This document shows, piece by piece, positions 1 through 9,312 of a stretch of 64,000 bases of DNA (positions within the stretch are counted from its first letter, which is position 1; every line of letters starts with the position of its first letter). Position numbers and translations under genes: made by a program. The notes under the pieces were generated by a model that searched no databases, was not told the origin of the DNA, and was given only the letters and a program-made list of their open reading frames with translations. Source of the stretch: Moniliophthora roreri (Eukaryota > Basidiomycota > Agaricomycetes > Agaricales > Marasmiaceae); NCBI GenBank assembly GCA_001466705.2, contig LATX02000035.1, positions 186,001 to 250,000 of the forward strand. Direction: 5' to 3'.

Positions 1-1543
1 ACACAACGAGGTGAAAGTTCCTCAGTTCTGGAACCAAACATTGGGAAGTGCAGGACTGGAGGTCTTGGATCGAAAGTTTGGACAACAATTCGGCTAGACA
101 TGGCTGAACACCCTCTAGTGGCTGATTGTGACTTTCGCGCAATATGAGCTTGAAGGTTGTCAACTTGAGGGAATGCTCAAAGATTCGGCACAAGATTTGA
201 CTTGTGTCAACGAATGCGCGGGCGTAAATGTTTAGTGATAAGCAGTTCAGAGAACACTCCGATCTCCGTAGGGTATCGTGAATACATTGCCACGGCCGTT
301 CGTGCAGAGAACCTGTCACCTGTGACTCGAATCCGAAGCACGAAATCCGTAGGGTGGCCAAGGAAGGCAGTGTGAGGGGGGAGAAGAGAAGTTGTAAATC
401 CTCTGCGTTGTGTACAGTGACGGTAAGACTCCGCAACGAGGCCATCACGATAGGAGGGGCTGCTTCCTGTTGATTTTGAACTGATGCTGGGCAAAAGTTC
501 AGAACTTCCAAGGTTTCTAATGAATTGCAAGTCGGCAACAATGCGACAAGAGGACCAAAGCTTATGCTAGTCTGGATTTTGAGGGATGTGAGTCGTTCAA
601 AGGGAATCGGGGGGATATGGTGATGATAAAACGTTTCGGCGTGTCTGAGTTGCGGTGCTTGTCGTACAGCACTCCAGAGCCACTGTAGCTCTGGCAACTC
701 TCCGTAAGCGGCCACCATGGTTGTGAAAGAACGCAAAATCGGGAATGTAGGGTACGGTTGGTCCCTTGGCTGCAAACCAGCGACTACATCTCTGTGAGTA
801 TCAAGGCGAAGCTCTGTACATCGATGCATCTCTCTCATCAAGGAGAGGAAAGCATCAAGTCCAGCTTTCTTCGGATCATAACCAGCATTGATCGTTGGCT
901 CCAACTGAGGGCTAGGAGAATTCGTCGCTTGCCATCCCGAGTCCTTGATTTCAACCCTCAGTGGATGACCCACCGAGTTGTTGAAGAACACCTTCAGAAG
1001 GGGACAGATGTCTGCACGCAGACCGTAAATATCCACTGAAATGGAAGACCACAAGCGCGGCATTGAGTGAGCCAGCTTTCTCCAATGAAAACAGACTTGG
1101 GATAGAATCAATGGAGGTGCTAGGATGTCTCCTGGTCGTGATACTGTGTGTGAGCCATCTGATTTCCATTGACCATGGTTGAAGTGCACATATAGCGAAT
1201 AATCCGAGGGAGGATGGGGATCATGGGGCCAAGATGCAACGGCATGATGAAAAATGGTGTCCCAGAGCTCTACTGGAATCCTGCGTATGGCAGAAACCAA
1301 GTTACGACGTTCTGAGATACGCATCAAAAGCTTGTCCCTCTCTGTTTCTAACTTGCCAATGACATCCCATAACCTTGCGATTTCGAGATTGTGCCGATCC
1401 ACTTCTGCCTGTTCTTTGTCGATAATCGTGAGCTGCAATGCTACCTCCGCATCTGAAAGAGTAATCCCATCTGCTGGTCGTGGATAAGGTTCCTGAGTGC
1501 TGAAAGTGTGGTGGCAGTTGTTGCACAAGACAGTTCGCGCCAT
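1..1543 (-). CDS. F-box-like domain protein, 3' end beyond the window
   Basis: A single uninterrupted reading frame of about 514 codons runs from the ATG at 1543 to base 1 with no stop, so the C-terminus lies outside the window. Residues about 32-80 are charged and heptad-like, a probable coiled coil. An F-box-like segment follows from about residue 87: RRIPVELWDTIFHHAV, then LILSQVCFHWRKLAHSMPRLW. This coiled coil plus F-box-like order is typical of large agaricomycete F-box families. The rest is leucine-rich and irregular, with phrases such as LTSLKIQ and LETLEVL, consistent with a degenerate LRR-like substrate-binding region. By family knowledge it would link a target to an SCF ubiquitin ligase; the target is unknown. 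No intron is needed in the visible part. Confidence 0.75.
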   Translation of the reverse strand, partial: MARTVLCNNCHHTFSTQEPYPRPADGITLSDAEVALQLTIIDKEQAEVDRHNLEIARLWDVIGKLETERDKLLMRISERRNLVSAIRRIPVELWDTIFHHAVASWPHDPHPPSDYSLYVHFNHGQWKSDGSHTVSRPGDILAPPLILSQVCFHWRKLAHSMPRLWSSISVDIYGLRADICPLLKVFFNNSVGHPLRVEIKDSGWQATNSPSPQLEPTINAGYDPKKAGLDAFLSLMREMHRCTELRLDTHRDVVAGLQPRDQPYPTFPILRSFTTMVAAYGELPELQWLWSAVRQAPQLRHAETFYHHHIPPIPFERLTSLKIQTSISFGPLVALLPTCNSLETLEVLNFCPASVQNQQEAAPPIVMASLRSLTVTVHNAEDLQLLFSPLTLPSLATLRISCFGFESQVTGSLHERPWQCIHDTLRRSECSLNCLSLNIYARAFVDTSQILCRIFEHSLKLTTFKLILRESHNQPLEGVQPCLAELLSKLSIQDLQSCTSQCLVPELRNFHLVV

Positions 1544-2045
1544 AGAAGTAACTGAATATCTTATTTTCCTATGATTAAAGATGGGAAGTAAGAGGTTATT
1601 CAACATAAATCGTCTAACGAAGATATAACTGACCTTCAGAACGTGGTAGTCAAAGAAACAGCTGTATAAGCGCCTAAAAAAATCCAACTTTGACCTGGAC
1701 TTCCATCATGTCCTCCCCTCTCACATTTTTCATTGTCAGCTCTGGCAGCCTGGACCCGGTTTCCGTCACTGTCTTCATGAATCAACCGATTTTCCCCACG
1801 CCATTTCCACAATAAGGGCTAGATATACTCGGAAGTCCTTGTTCTGCATATCTCTATCCACGGATTGACGACTTCAGGAATGGATATCTATGTCCAGGGT
1901 GTGCATATGAGGGATCCGATGGGCTCTGGTGAGTGCCTACTATCGGCTTTTATGTATGTAACTGATCTCAAGTCGCTAAGTGGGGTTTGCGGTGTTCATG
2001 TCCGCCATCTGCACAAACGATTTTTCTACTTTCGAGAGAAGTTAA

Positions 2046-2255
2046 ATGGCAATGGGAACACCAAGGAAAAGGAAACGCCTCACTCTACCCATTCGACGAA
2101 ACCCCAATCCATTGGAATTCATCGAACTCCATGCACTCTTATGGAGACTCCGTCTGTCCGACATTGACGCAAAGCAAACACCACTTCTATTGAGTACGAT
2201 GTGTCGACCATGGCGACTTACTGCACTCGGAACGCCTCGAACGCGAGCCGCATGA
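2046..2255 (+). pseudogene. Possible F-box-like gene remnant
   Basis: A 69-codon frame contains an EFIELHALLWRLRLSDID stretch followed by PLLLSTMCRPWRLTALGTPR. This resembles the coiled coil and the second half of the basidiomycete F-box-like motif (PLLLSxVCRxWRxLALxTPRLW), but the first half of the F-box is missing and a stop follows at once. Nearby frames are broken. I read it as a relic; chance resemblance is possible. Confidence 0.3.
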
Positions 2256-3216
2256 ATAGCACCGTAAACCCACCACCCAGACAGACCAGATCAGAGAGCC
2301 TCCTATCGACATTTTACTTTTGCCTACTTTCTCTGCGTCGGACCCGCCGTCGGTGGAAGCACTTACCACCCTAACTATGCAACTCCGATGCAGCTCACAG
2401 GCACATGGGGGACAGAGGGTGGGTACATAGAAGACTAAAAATGCGGAATTTCGACCCTTTCAGACTTCAATATACCTCTCCCGAAAGACACGCATTACGA
2501 TTAATCGTCTCAGCTTCAACGATGAGCGAATGATCACATCCATCGCACGGCTCCTTTCAGTCCCTGCGTGGAAGAGTATGGCGAACTCGCATACTTGGAT
2601 TAAATGGGTACTCCGAGAAATGCAAAGGGGTGTATTAATTTAGTACGGTCATTTATACGATTTTCGAACGAATTCGCTCATTTCTTTGTCTTATGATTAG
2701 GATGCGTCACAAGCGAAAGAGTGTCTCTCGCCTACCATTCTGTATTCGAGAGCGGCAGCCAGTTCTATTCAGGTCCACGTCAGGGGCACCGGCCATTATC
2801 AGTGTATTGGCTTCTTGTAGGACCGTACCACGTTTCCGAGCTTAGTTGAACCTGTGCAGTGGCATAACTTTATCATCGTGTCGTTGCTTATGCTTCTGTT
2901 CTTGTTATCTCGCTACTCCCTTGTGCAATTAGTCTACCCCATGAGGGCTCGAAATGCGAATATCTCAGTTTGAAAACGGCCCAAAGCGGAATATGGATGA
3001 CAGTGTTGGAGGTGGAAATCCAGATCCACGTAGCGTGAGTCATCGCCCAATCTGAGGGTCACGGCGTGACCTGCCTCCTTTTACCTCCTTTTCAACAAAC
3101 CATCGTCCTATTTGGTGAGCTGATCCTATGTATTGACTTACGAACAATGATTCATTAAAGTCAGCTTCGTTAACTCTCAACATCGTCGCCAGATCCGAAA
3201 CGGCAACTCTTCCGAC
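2256..3216. other. Non-coding or decayed sequence
   Basis: No frame here gives a recognisable protein. A short + strand stretch near 2500-2600 (LSFNDERMITSIARLLSVP) is LRR-like and could belong to the same decayed F-box gene as the fragment at 2046-2255, but stops interrupt it. Confidence 0.3.
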
Positions 3217-4286
3217 ATGAGGCGTATTGGATGTGAAATATGTGGCGGTACTTGTTACTACCTCGATTCTCTCCATACTTGGAAGGAAGTCAGGGGAGTC
3301 GTTGAAGAAGAGGCATTCCTGATGTCAATCTCAGACTGGCTAACCTATATCGTCGAGCCGCCACGGTTTCAATCTTCACGCCATCAGCCAAGTCGAAGCC
3401 GCTATTTGGAGGACTTACTAGCCTGTCTGGTGACACACGTGGATCATTACAGATCTGAAAAATGGGACAGCACGCACGAAATCATCGTAGCCCATCTGTA
3501 GTTTGGCGAAGATCGAAGGTCAATTCAATTGGAACGGACTAAACTGAGTCGGAATGAGTACGTATTCTTGCCTTCATCATACAGTCATGTCCAATCTCAT
3601 CTGAAACCTACAGATGTTATGTTACCATCTGTGAAGATCATCCAGCACATAAATACAACTATACCCTCGTACGATCTTTTACAGTCCCCGTCGATGGGTC
3701 ATTCAACATACTTGACTGTGTTTCACTTGCCGAGTCTGTCTCTCGGCTGATACAGCCGTACAGCAGCCAGCCATGGACCAGTATGTGGTGGGCTGCCACG
3801 TTCTTTCACTGCGCTCGCGAGAGGTGTGGGGCTACCAAGATTCGTAGAGGACTTGCCTTCAGCCGTCGTGGGTGCCTAGGGTCCCTCCGGTTAGTGAACG
3901 ACAAATGCGAAATTCGAGTGTTTGACACCGAGTCGGAGAGGGAGATGGATAAAGCTATGACTCGGATGACGATGGGAACTCTCAAGCAGAAGCTCTTTGC
4001 AGCATGGTCTGGATTTCTAAGTATGTCTGGTTTTGACACAGAGGCGCCAGTGCAAATGGACGAGTTCAAAGTGGCCTTTTACGGTGATCAAGCCAAAATG
4101 AGAGAAGCCAAATCTGAAGATGATATTAGGGAGGATCCCAGAAAGCAGGTGCTTGCTGGGCAGGTGGAAATCCTGAGGGTAATGGTCGCAAAACTTGGAG
4201 GACTGTGCAATATTTCCAAGGAAGGAACTGTCTCTATAAATTCGAGCGGCTTGGAAGGGACGGTGTCGATGAACTTGAAGGTGTAG
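3217..4286 (+). pseudogene. Uncharacterised local family, copy 1, with an internal stop
   Basis: This is a member of a family also present at 30.8-32.1, 32.7-33.7 and 35.6-37.3 kb. The order of shared blocks is the same: a block with LEDLLACLVTHV; then CEDHPAHKYNYTLVRSF; then SFNILDCVSLAESV; then QPWTSMWWAATFFHCARERC; then a charged C-terminal part ending at 4286. The matching blocks at 31 kb read LDDLLSCRVTSV, CRDHGPGRRKNDYVLVQSF, SFNVLHCVSLTES and QPWTPTRWAATFFDCAREIC. An intron of about 55 nt fits near 3558-3613 (GTACGT..CCTACAG). A TAG at 3499-3501 interrupts the first block exactly where the other copies read through, so the copy is probably broken, unless that base lies in an unrecognised intron. 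The family is not one I can name; WAATFF.CARE.CGA is its best-conserved core. Confidence 0.55.
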
Positions 4287-4914
4287 GTCAGGGAAGGCGG
4301 TGGACGCAGGAAGAAATAGGGCAATGAAGCGTTTTTCCATATGCGGACTTGGAGCCCCAGTGACTTGTTTAGTGGTGGATCTATGACATACCGATGTACT
4401 ATACTACCGCAAGGTGTAAGTACCGCTGAAGTTTAACAAGGAAGACGTTTGGCGCACCAAAGGCCAATCGATTCGCAGCTGCACTTGCTATGCCCTTGGA
4501 TCTTCTCGAGACACGGGTAAAGGGGGATATTTATTTCTTCGTCTGACCGACTCGCCACTGACTTGCCCTTGTTCGGGGACACACGGATATCAGTATACAC
4601 AAGACTCGAGACAATATATCGAACGGAAGGCGTTAAAGCGTTCTAAGCTTCTCTGCCCCGGATAATGTGGATATCAGCTGGAGGGGTGTATATGAGTGGG
4701 TTGTCGCTGGCCTGATAACTTCGGGTTTAGGGAGGTAGATTTTTGAGGATATAGATAAAAACTGCATCCCGCACCCAGCACGCGTGATAATGTTTCCGGG
4801 GCGCGGTAACTGCGTGGTAAACAAGAAGCGCCCGCGTTCACATGGCGCAGTCTCACTCAGGGTCGCATCAACTCAAAGTTCAACCATTCCCTCATTCCCT
4901 CAATCAACAAAGGA
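4287..4914. other. Intergenic region upstream of the SET gene
   Basis: About 630 bp between the family copy and the SET gene. A frame starting at 4784 runs on into the SET gene body, but its first 40 or so codons are not protein-like, and the ATG at 4915 is the better start. No clear TATA element was found. Confidence 0.4.
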
Positions 4915-7842
4915 ATGTCAACCTACACAATCGGACAAGACGAGCAACTTGACGAGGAACTTGAAGATCCTGGGCTATGGGAAGCCTCGAGCTCAGAGGC
5001 GGAGGATTGGAGCGGTATGGACCCGGATCAGGAATGGCCATTGCATATTGCAGGAGAAGAGGTTCGAGACGGAAAGACAAGGTATGTGCATCATTAAACC
5101 TAGTCTACATGCAGAGTCCGACTCAAACCCCCCCCCCCCCCCCCCCCCCTTCCTTCCAGATATGAGGTATCCCGTTACTTTACAGGCAATTCGTAGAGGT
5201 TTAACTCACGCCGAAGCGCTGCAGATTGTTTGGGAAACCTGGTCACGCAAGGATAGAACAAATTCTACCTGGAACGAGGAAGGTATTGAGGGAGATGATG
5301 TCTTGAAAGGGTGGAAGAAAGAGTCAGACAGACGTCGAAAGAAGCTCGCGGAGGAGTCCTCGGATATTAATATCTGGTCTGATTTGGATCTCCTGAGTAC
5401 CGACACCCATTTCCATGCTCAGGCGGGCCAAGAGAAGTTGGAGGCATCACGCAAAGGACGTTCACATCGGCCGAATCTCGTAGAACGGATGAGGGAGTTG
5501 GAAATCAAACATGGAATACAACCGCAGCGGCAGAAGGAACGGGAGGAGGAGGAAGAAGTAGCAAGCTCTTTGCGCCGTCGCCCCAGTCCCGGACCGTCCA
5601 CCAGACCAGCAAAACGAAGACAGACGACAGATCCTCGCGGTGTCAGAAGCACTTCCTATGAACAGCTCAGGTTCATATCACCCGTCAGTACGGGACCACC
5701 TCCCTCGGTTGCTAGTTCGTCGTCTGCCTCGGAACAAACTCGAAGTTCATCGACCCGTTCTGGCAGCAGCACTTCTTACGACCAACTCAGGTTTATATCA
5801 CCGATCAGTATGGGACCCCCTCCCTCGGTTGCTGGCTCGTCGTCTGCTTCAGGACAAACTCGAAGTTCATCGACCCTTTCTTCGAGCGCGAAGAGCTTGA
5901 GGAAGCTTTCCGAAACCCCGGTATCGTCTACATCTACACCCAACTTGAAGAGACACTCCACGGATAGCGACGTGACTATGAGAGAGGCTAGCACCTCCTC
6001 TTCAGCGCGTAAACGTGGTAGGCCTCACAAGGGAACGTCTATCAAAACTATCACTTCCGACTCGGAGGACGACGACAACCACTCCATGACTCTCAGAGAA
6101 ACCCCGGCCAGACGTGAAAGGCCTGCAACTCCATCACAGGTTTCAGTAAAAGGAAAAGAGAAGGTGCGTGTATCCTATCCTATTCCTGCACATCGGATCT
6201 CTCTTGTTGACTCCTGCCATTTGTAGGCCGTCCCACAGGCACGTATCAGACGCGCGCCGTCCGAAGTGTACATCAGAGGGCCTCGTTCAGTTCAAAAAGG
6301 GTGCTCGAATGATTCTGAACCATTGTCAAGGCAAGTTTACTACGCATCTTGTTTCCTCGTTTCTCCTTTCTGACCACGAGACCTATAGACGAGAGATCTT
6401 GCAAAGAGAATGGAACGCCGCCGCAAAACTCGTCAGCGCCAAAGGAATTACGATTGTGAACGATATCGACGATGAAGAGATCCCAGTTCTCGATTCTGAT
6501 TTTGAATATCTTGAAAACGATTACGTCTAGTACGTGCTTTCCTCCTCCTCCTTCTTCTTCTTCTGCTTTCATCCCAATAATCGTATTCACGCGCGACTTT
6601 TTTTTTACTTGCAGTGACGTTGACAAAGAGATTCCAGACCCAGAAGGTTTCTTTGAATTTTGTACGCACCGGTCATGCACCAAAGCAAAGAAATGTGGTT
6701 GTCAACAAGCGCACCCTGTTTTGGATAGCAACAATTCGCCAACTTTTCCGTACTCTGCAGATGTCTGTTTTTCGTTTGCTTCCACGGTCATTCGAATGAC
6801 TGACTGATTCAAAACTACAGAACGAAGGTTACTTTATTTATTATGATGAAGTTGACAATGATGGTCCTATACTTGTGGTAGAATGTAATCAGGTGCGAGG
6901 GGTTTTTTTTTCTTTTTCTTTAGGGTCTGCCATTCCGCCGCTGACGATAATAAACATTTTATATCATGATCAGTACTGCAAATGCGGTCCAGACTGTCCG
7001 AATCGTGTTGCTCAACGACCTCGAGATGTACCTGTAGAGATATTCAAGACGGAGGAATGCGGATGGGGAGTACGATCACCGCAGGATATAGAGCAGGGTA
7101 AAGTGTTGGGGTTGTATACTGGGTGAGAGTTTACTCCTGTCTCTGCGATTTGGGTGTGTGGATGCTAATCTCATCGCGTTTGGCAGCAAAATCATGTTAG
7201 TTCACTGTCGTTCGTTACTTGCAAGCTAACCCTAACCCTAACCGCCATGCTATAGCTATCGACACGTTGCAGAGAAAATGAGAGGTGCCGAAAAGGCCTA
7301 CTGTTTCGATTTGGATGGGACAGAGGATGGGACAGAAGAGACGGTGGATGAAGATAGATCTTATACTGTTGATTCTCGGCTTTGTGGTGAGTCGATCAAC
7401 TGCAGAATAACTAGAGTGATCTTGGGTGCTGATATTTCTTACAGGAAACTGGACTCGATTCTTAAAGTGAATTACCCTTGCGGGGCATGCTATATTATTA
7501 TCTAGGATGGAAGAACTAACGTACCCATCCCAACCAGTCATTCTTGTTCACCCAATCTAAAAGTCTACTCTGCTGTTTGGCAGACTGTACCAGAGGTTTG
7601 TTTAATACATACCACTTGGGTTATAAGCACCTTGCGGTTGGCTAATAGTAAATTTTTAGAGCAACTTGCCCAGTCTGGTCTTTTACGCCGCCAAGGATAT
7701 AAAAGCCGGAACTGAGCTCACGTTTGACTATGATCCAGGTGCAGCCAGAACATGGAAAGCGAATGGTAAGAAGGGCAAGGTACGAGGTGGCTCGATAGTA
7801 TGTCATTGTGGCTCAGAGGATTGTCGCGGTTGGGTGGTATGA
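4915..7842 (+). CDS. SET-domain histone H3K9-type methyltransferase (SUV39/Clr4/DIM-5 class)
   Basis: A multi-exon gene that probably methylates histone H3 lysine 9 in heterochromatin. The N-terminal half is acidic, then Ser/Pro-rich, with a 40-residue tandem repeat and an AT-hook-like RKRGRPHKG near 6010. I see no chromodomain. Pre-SET cysteines follow in CTHRSCTKAKKCGC and YCKCGPDCPNR. The SET core has GWGVRSPQDI, GLYTGKI, GNWTRFLNHSCSPNL and GTELTFDYD, and the post-SET Cys cluster CHCGSEDCRGW sits just before the TGA at 7840-7842. NHSC and the tyrosine of FDYD are the expected cofactor/active-site residues. At least nine introns fit, including one on each side of a 9-nt microexon. The first intron is ambiguous around a 22-C tract. 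It converges with the Sec14-like gene, stop to stop about 195 bp apart. Confidence 0.85.
5128..5149 (+). repeat. Homopolymer run of 22 C
   Basis: An uninterrupted poly-C tract directly precedes TTCCTTCCAG, so it forms the pyrimidine tract of a likely 3' splice site of the first SET-gene intron. Its length also decides whether an alternative exon starting at 5115 would be in frame, and such tracts are prone to length errors. Confidence 0.9.
5648..5887 (+). repeat. Two tandem copies of a 120-bp coding unit
   Basis: Two adjacent 120-bp units (5648-5767 and 5768-5887) encode 40-residue repeats that begin STSYEQLRFISPVS and STSYDQLRFISPIS. Both continue through GPPPSVA and a serine-rich tail. The unit length keeps the SET gene in frame. 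Confidence 0.85.
7187..7195 (+). other. 9-nt microexon of the SET gene
   Basis: Nine bases (CAAAATCAT) lie between AG at 7185-7186 and GTTAGT at 7196. Included, they give YTGKIIYRH, matching the G-x-[VI] stretch after the SET-I start. Skipping them also keeps frame (YTGYRH) but deletes conserved residues. The flanking introns would be 64 and 60 nt. Confidence 0.65.
7226..7243 (+). repeat. Short telomere-like repeat in an intron
   Basis: Three consecutive CTAACC units lie inside the intron after the microexon, 12 nt before its AG. CTAAC is also a good fungal branch-point motif, so the run offers three candidate branch points. Confidence 0.8.
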
Positions 7843-8036
7843 ATCTATGGCGCATTTAGACGTATATTTGTGTATCTGTACGTGTCATGCACATTGAGTT
7901 ATCACGTTCTTAAAAAAAACTCCGATTTGCTTGTTGTGTACAGTATATGAAATGGGAACGGACATTAAGGTATAACCTGTACATACACCCAACATGCATG
8001 CTAAACAACACGATGCTTCCAGAAGTCATCGTCATT

Positions 8037-9312
8037 CTAAGCGGCAGTAGCCGCCGCCGCGGCATCTCCGTTCTGTGCTACTGCACCCTCCGCCTTCTTG
8101 GCTTCAAACTGTTGCTCCTTCTCCCTCCGCTCTGGGGTATTCCATGGACCAGCATCGCTCAGTGAACATCCACCCTCACACTCGCACTTGCCGCCGAAAT
8201 CCTTGGGCAAATTCTCAGCAGGAATCTGCTTGAGCAACTCGTCCTTGTAGTTGCTGCCGAGAATGGCAATCTTGGCAACGGTGACCTCGTCTAGCCAAGG
8301 CTTGATCAAGGACCACACGGTGCTGAAAAGATATGGGGCGTTGATGATGTAAAACTTGCCCATGCATTCCGGATAGCGGTCCTGGCCTATGGACGACGCC
8401 TTACTGACGTAGTCCTTGACACGGTAAAAGTTGCTGAGGGAAACGTTGTGGAGGTCGAGAATGGTGCATGATGTTTCGACGGGGTAACCGACGGACTCGG
8501 AACATGCGGGAAGACGGGTGGAGATAAATTTCTCGTATTCGTAAACGAGGCGTTGGAGCTGACGTTCTTGTGTAGTAATACTGTAAAGAGCTTTGATGTC
8601 TAGCTTGCCCAGGCGTTCAACGTAGATTGGGCGTCCATCCTGTACACCAAGAGTCGTCAATTCAACTTGATATAAGAAAAAAAGTGAAATAGAGCACACC
8701 TTGTCCATTTTATGGTAATATTGAGGATAGTACTTGTCTACCATGGCCTTTTCCGCGAAATTGAAGTTTCTACACGTATCATCTACGTCAGGGGGTATCT
8801 CCATGTGCCGTAGAAAGGCATTGTACTCACTTGACAATGTCGTCCACGCCAAATTCCTTTCTCCACTGCTCGCACTCGAGCAACATCTTTTTTGCCAGCG
8901 CGACATCGAATTTACGTGCACGAAGGAATCTGTAACACAGGATTGATCGTCAGCACAACCCAATCAGGAGATGCTACATCGCACAAGTTGATGATACCGC
9001 AAAACAGCGAGGGAGAAATAGCATTCGAATATCGTTCCCAGAGTAATAAAGAACGATGAAAAGAAATCGGTAGACAAAAAAAAAAAAATAGGGGGGAAGG
9101 GATGATACTCACCTTAGGAGAGTCGCATCATCCATTCTCTCCTCGACAAATGCACCTTCCTCCTGAAGCTCCTTCTTCAACTTTTCCAACGCATGTAGCT
9201 GTATCTGCGTTAGATTTCCTAGTCTTCCTGGAAGAGGTTTATAGTCGGGATTGGTGACACCAGCGGGCATGGGGCTCGCGCTGGCAGCTTGAGGTGCGGT
9301 GGTAGAGGCCAT
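8037..9312 (-). CDS. sec14: Sec14-like phosphatidylinositol/phosphatidylcholine transfer protein
   Basis: About 320 residues in four exons. The ATG at 9312 starts exon 1 (66-67 aa, ending [10 protein letters not shown]). Exon 2 near 8930-8833 begins [18 protein letters not shown], exon 3 includes [19 protein letters not shown], and the last exon starts [14 protein letters not shown] near 8640. This is the CRAL-TRIO-N plus CRAL-TRIO arrangement of yeast Sec14, close to the usual length. Further family landmarks are [33 protein letters not shown] and [11 protein letters not shown]. The C-terminal tail is alanine-rich and charged, as in many fungal orthologues. By family knowledge it exchanges phosphatidylinositol and phosphatidylcholine at Golgi membranes and supports secretion. 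The gene symbol follows from this match and is not a proven orthology. Confidence 0.93.
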
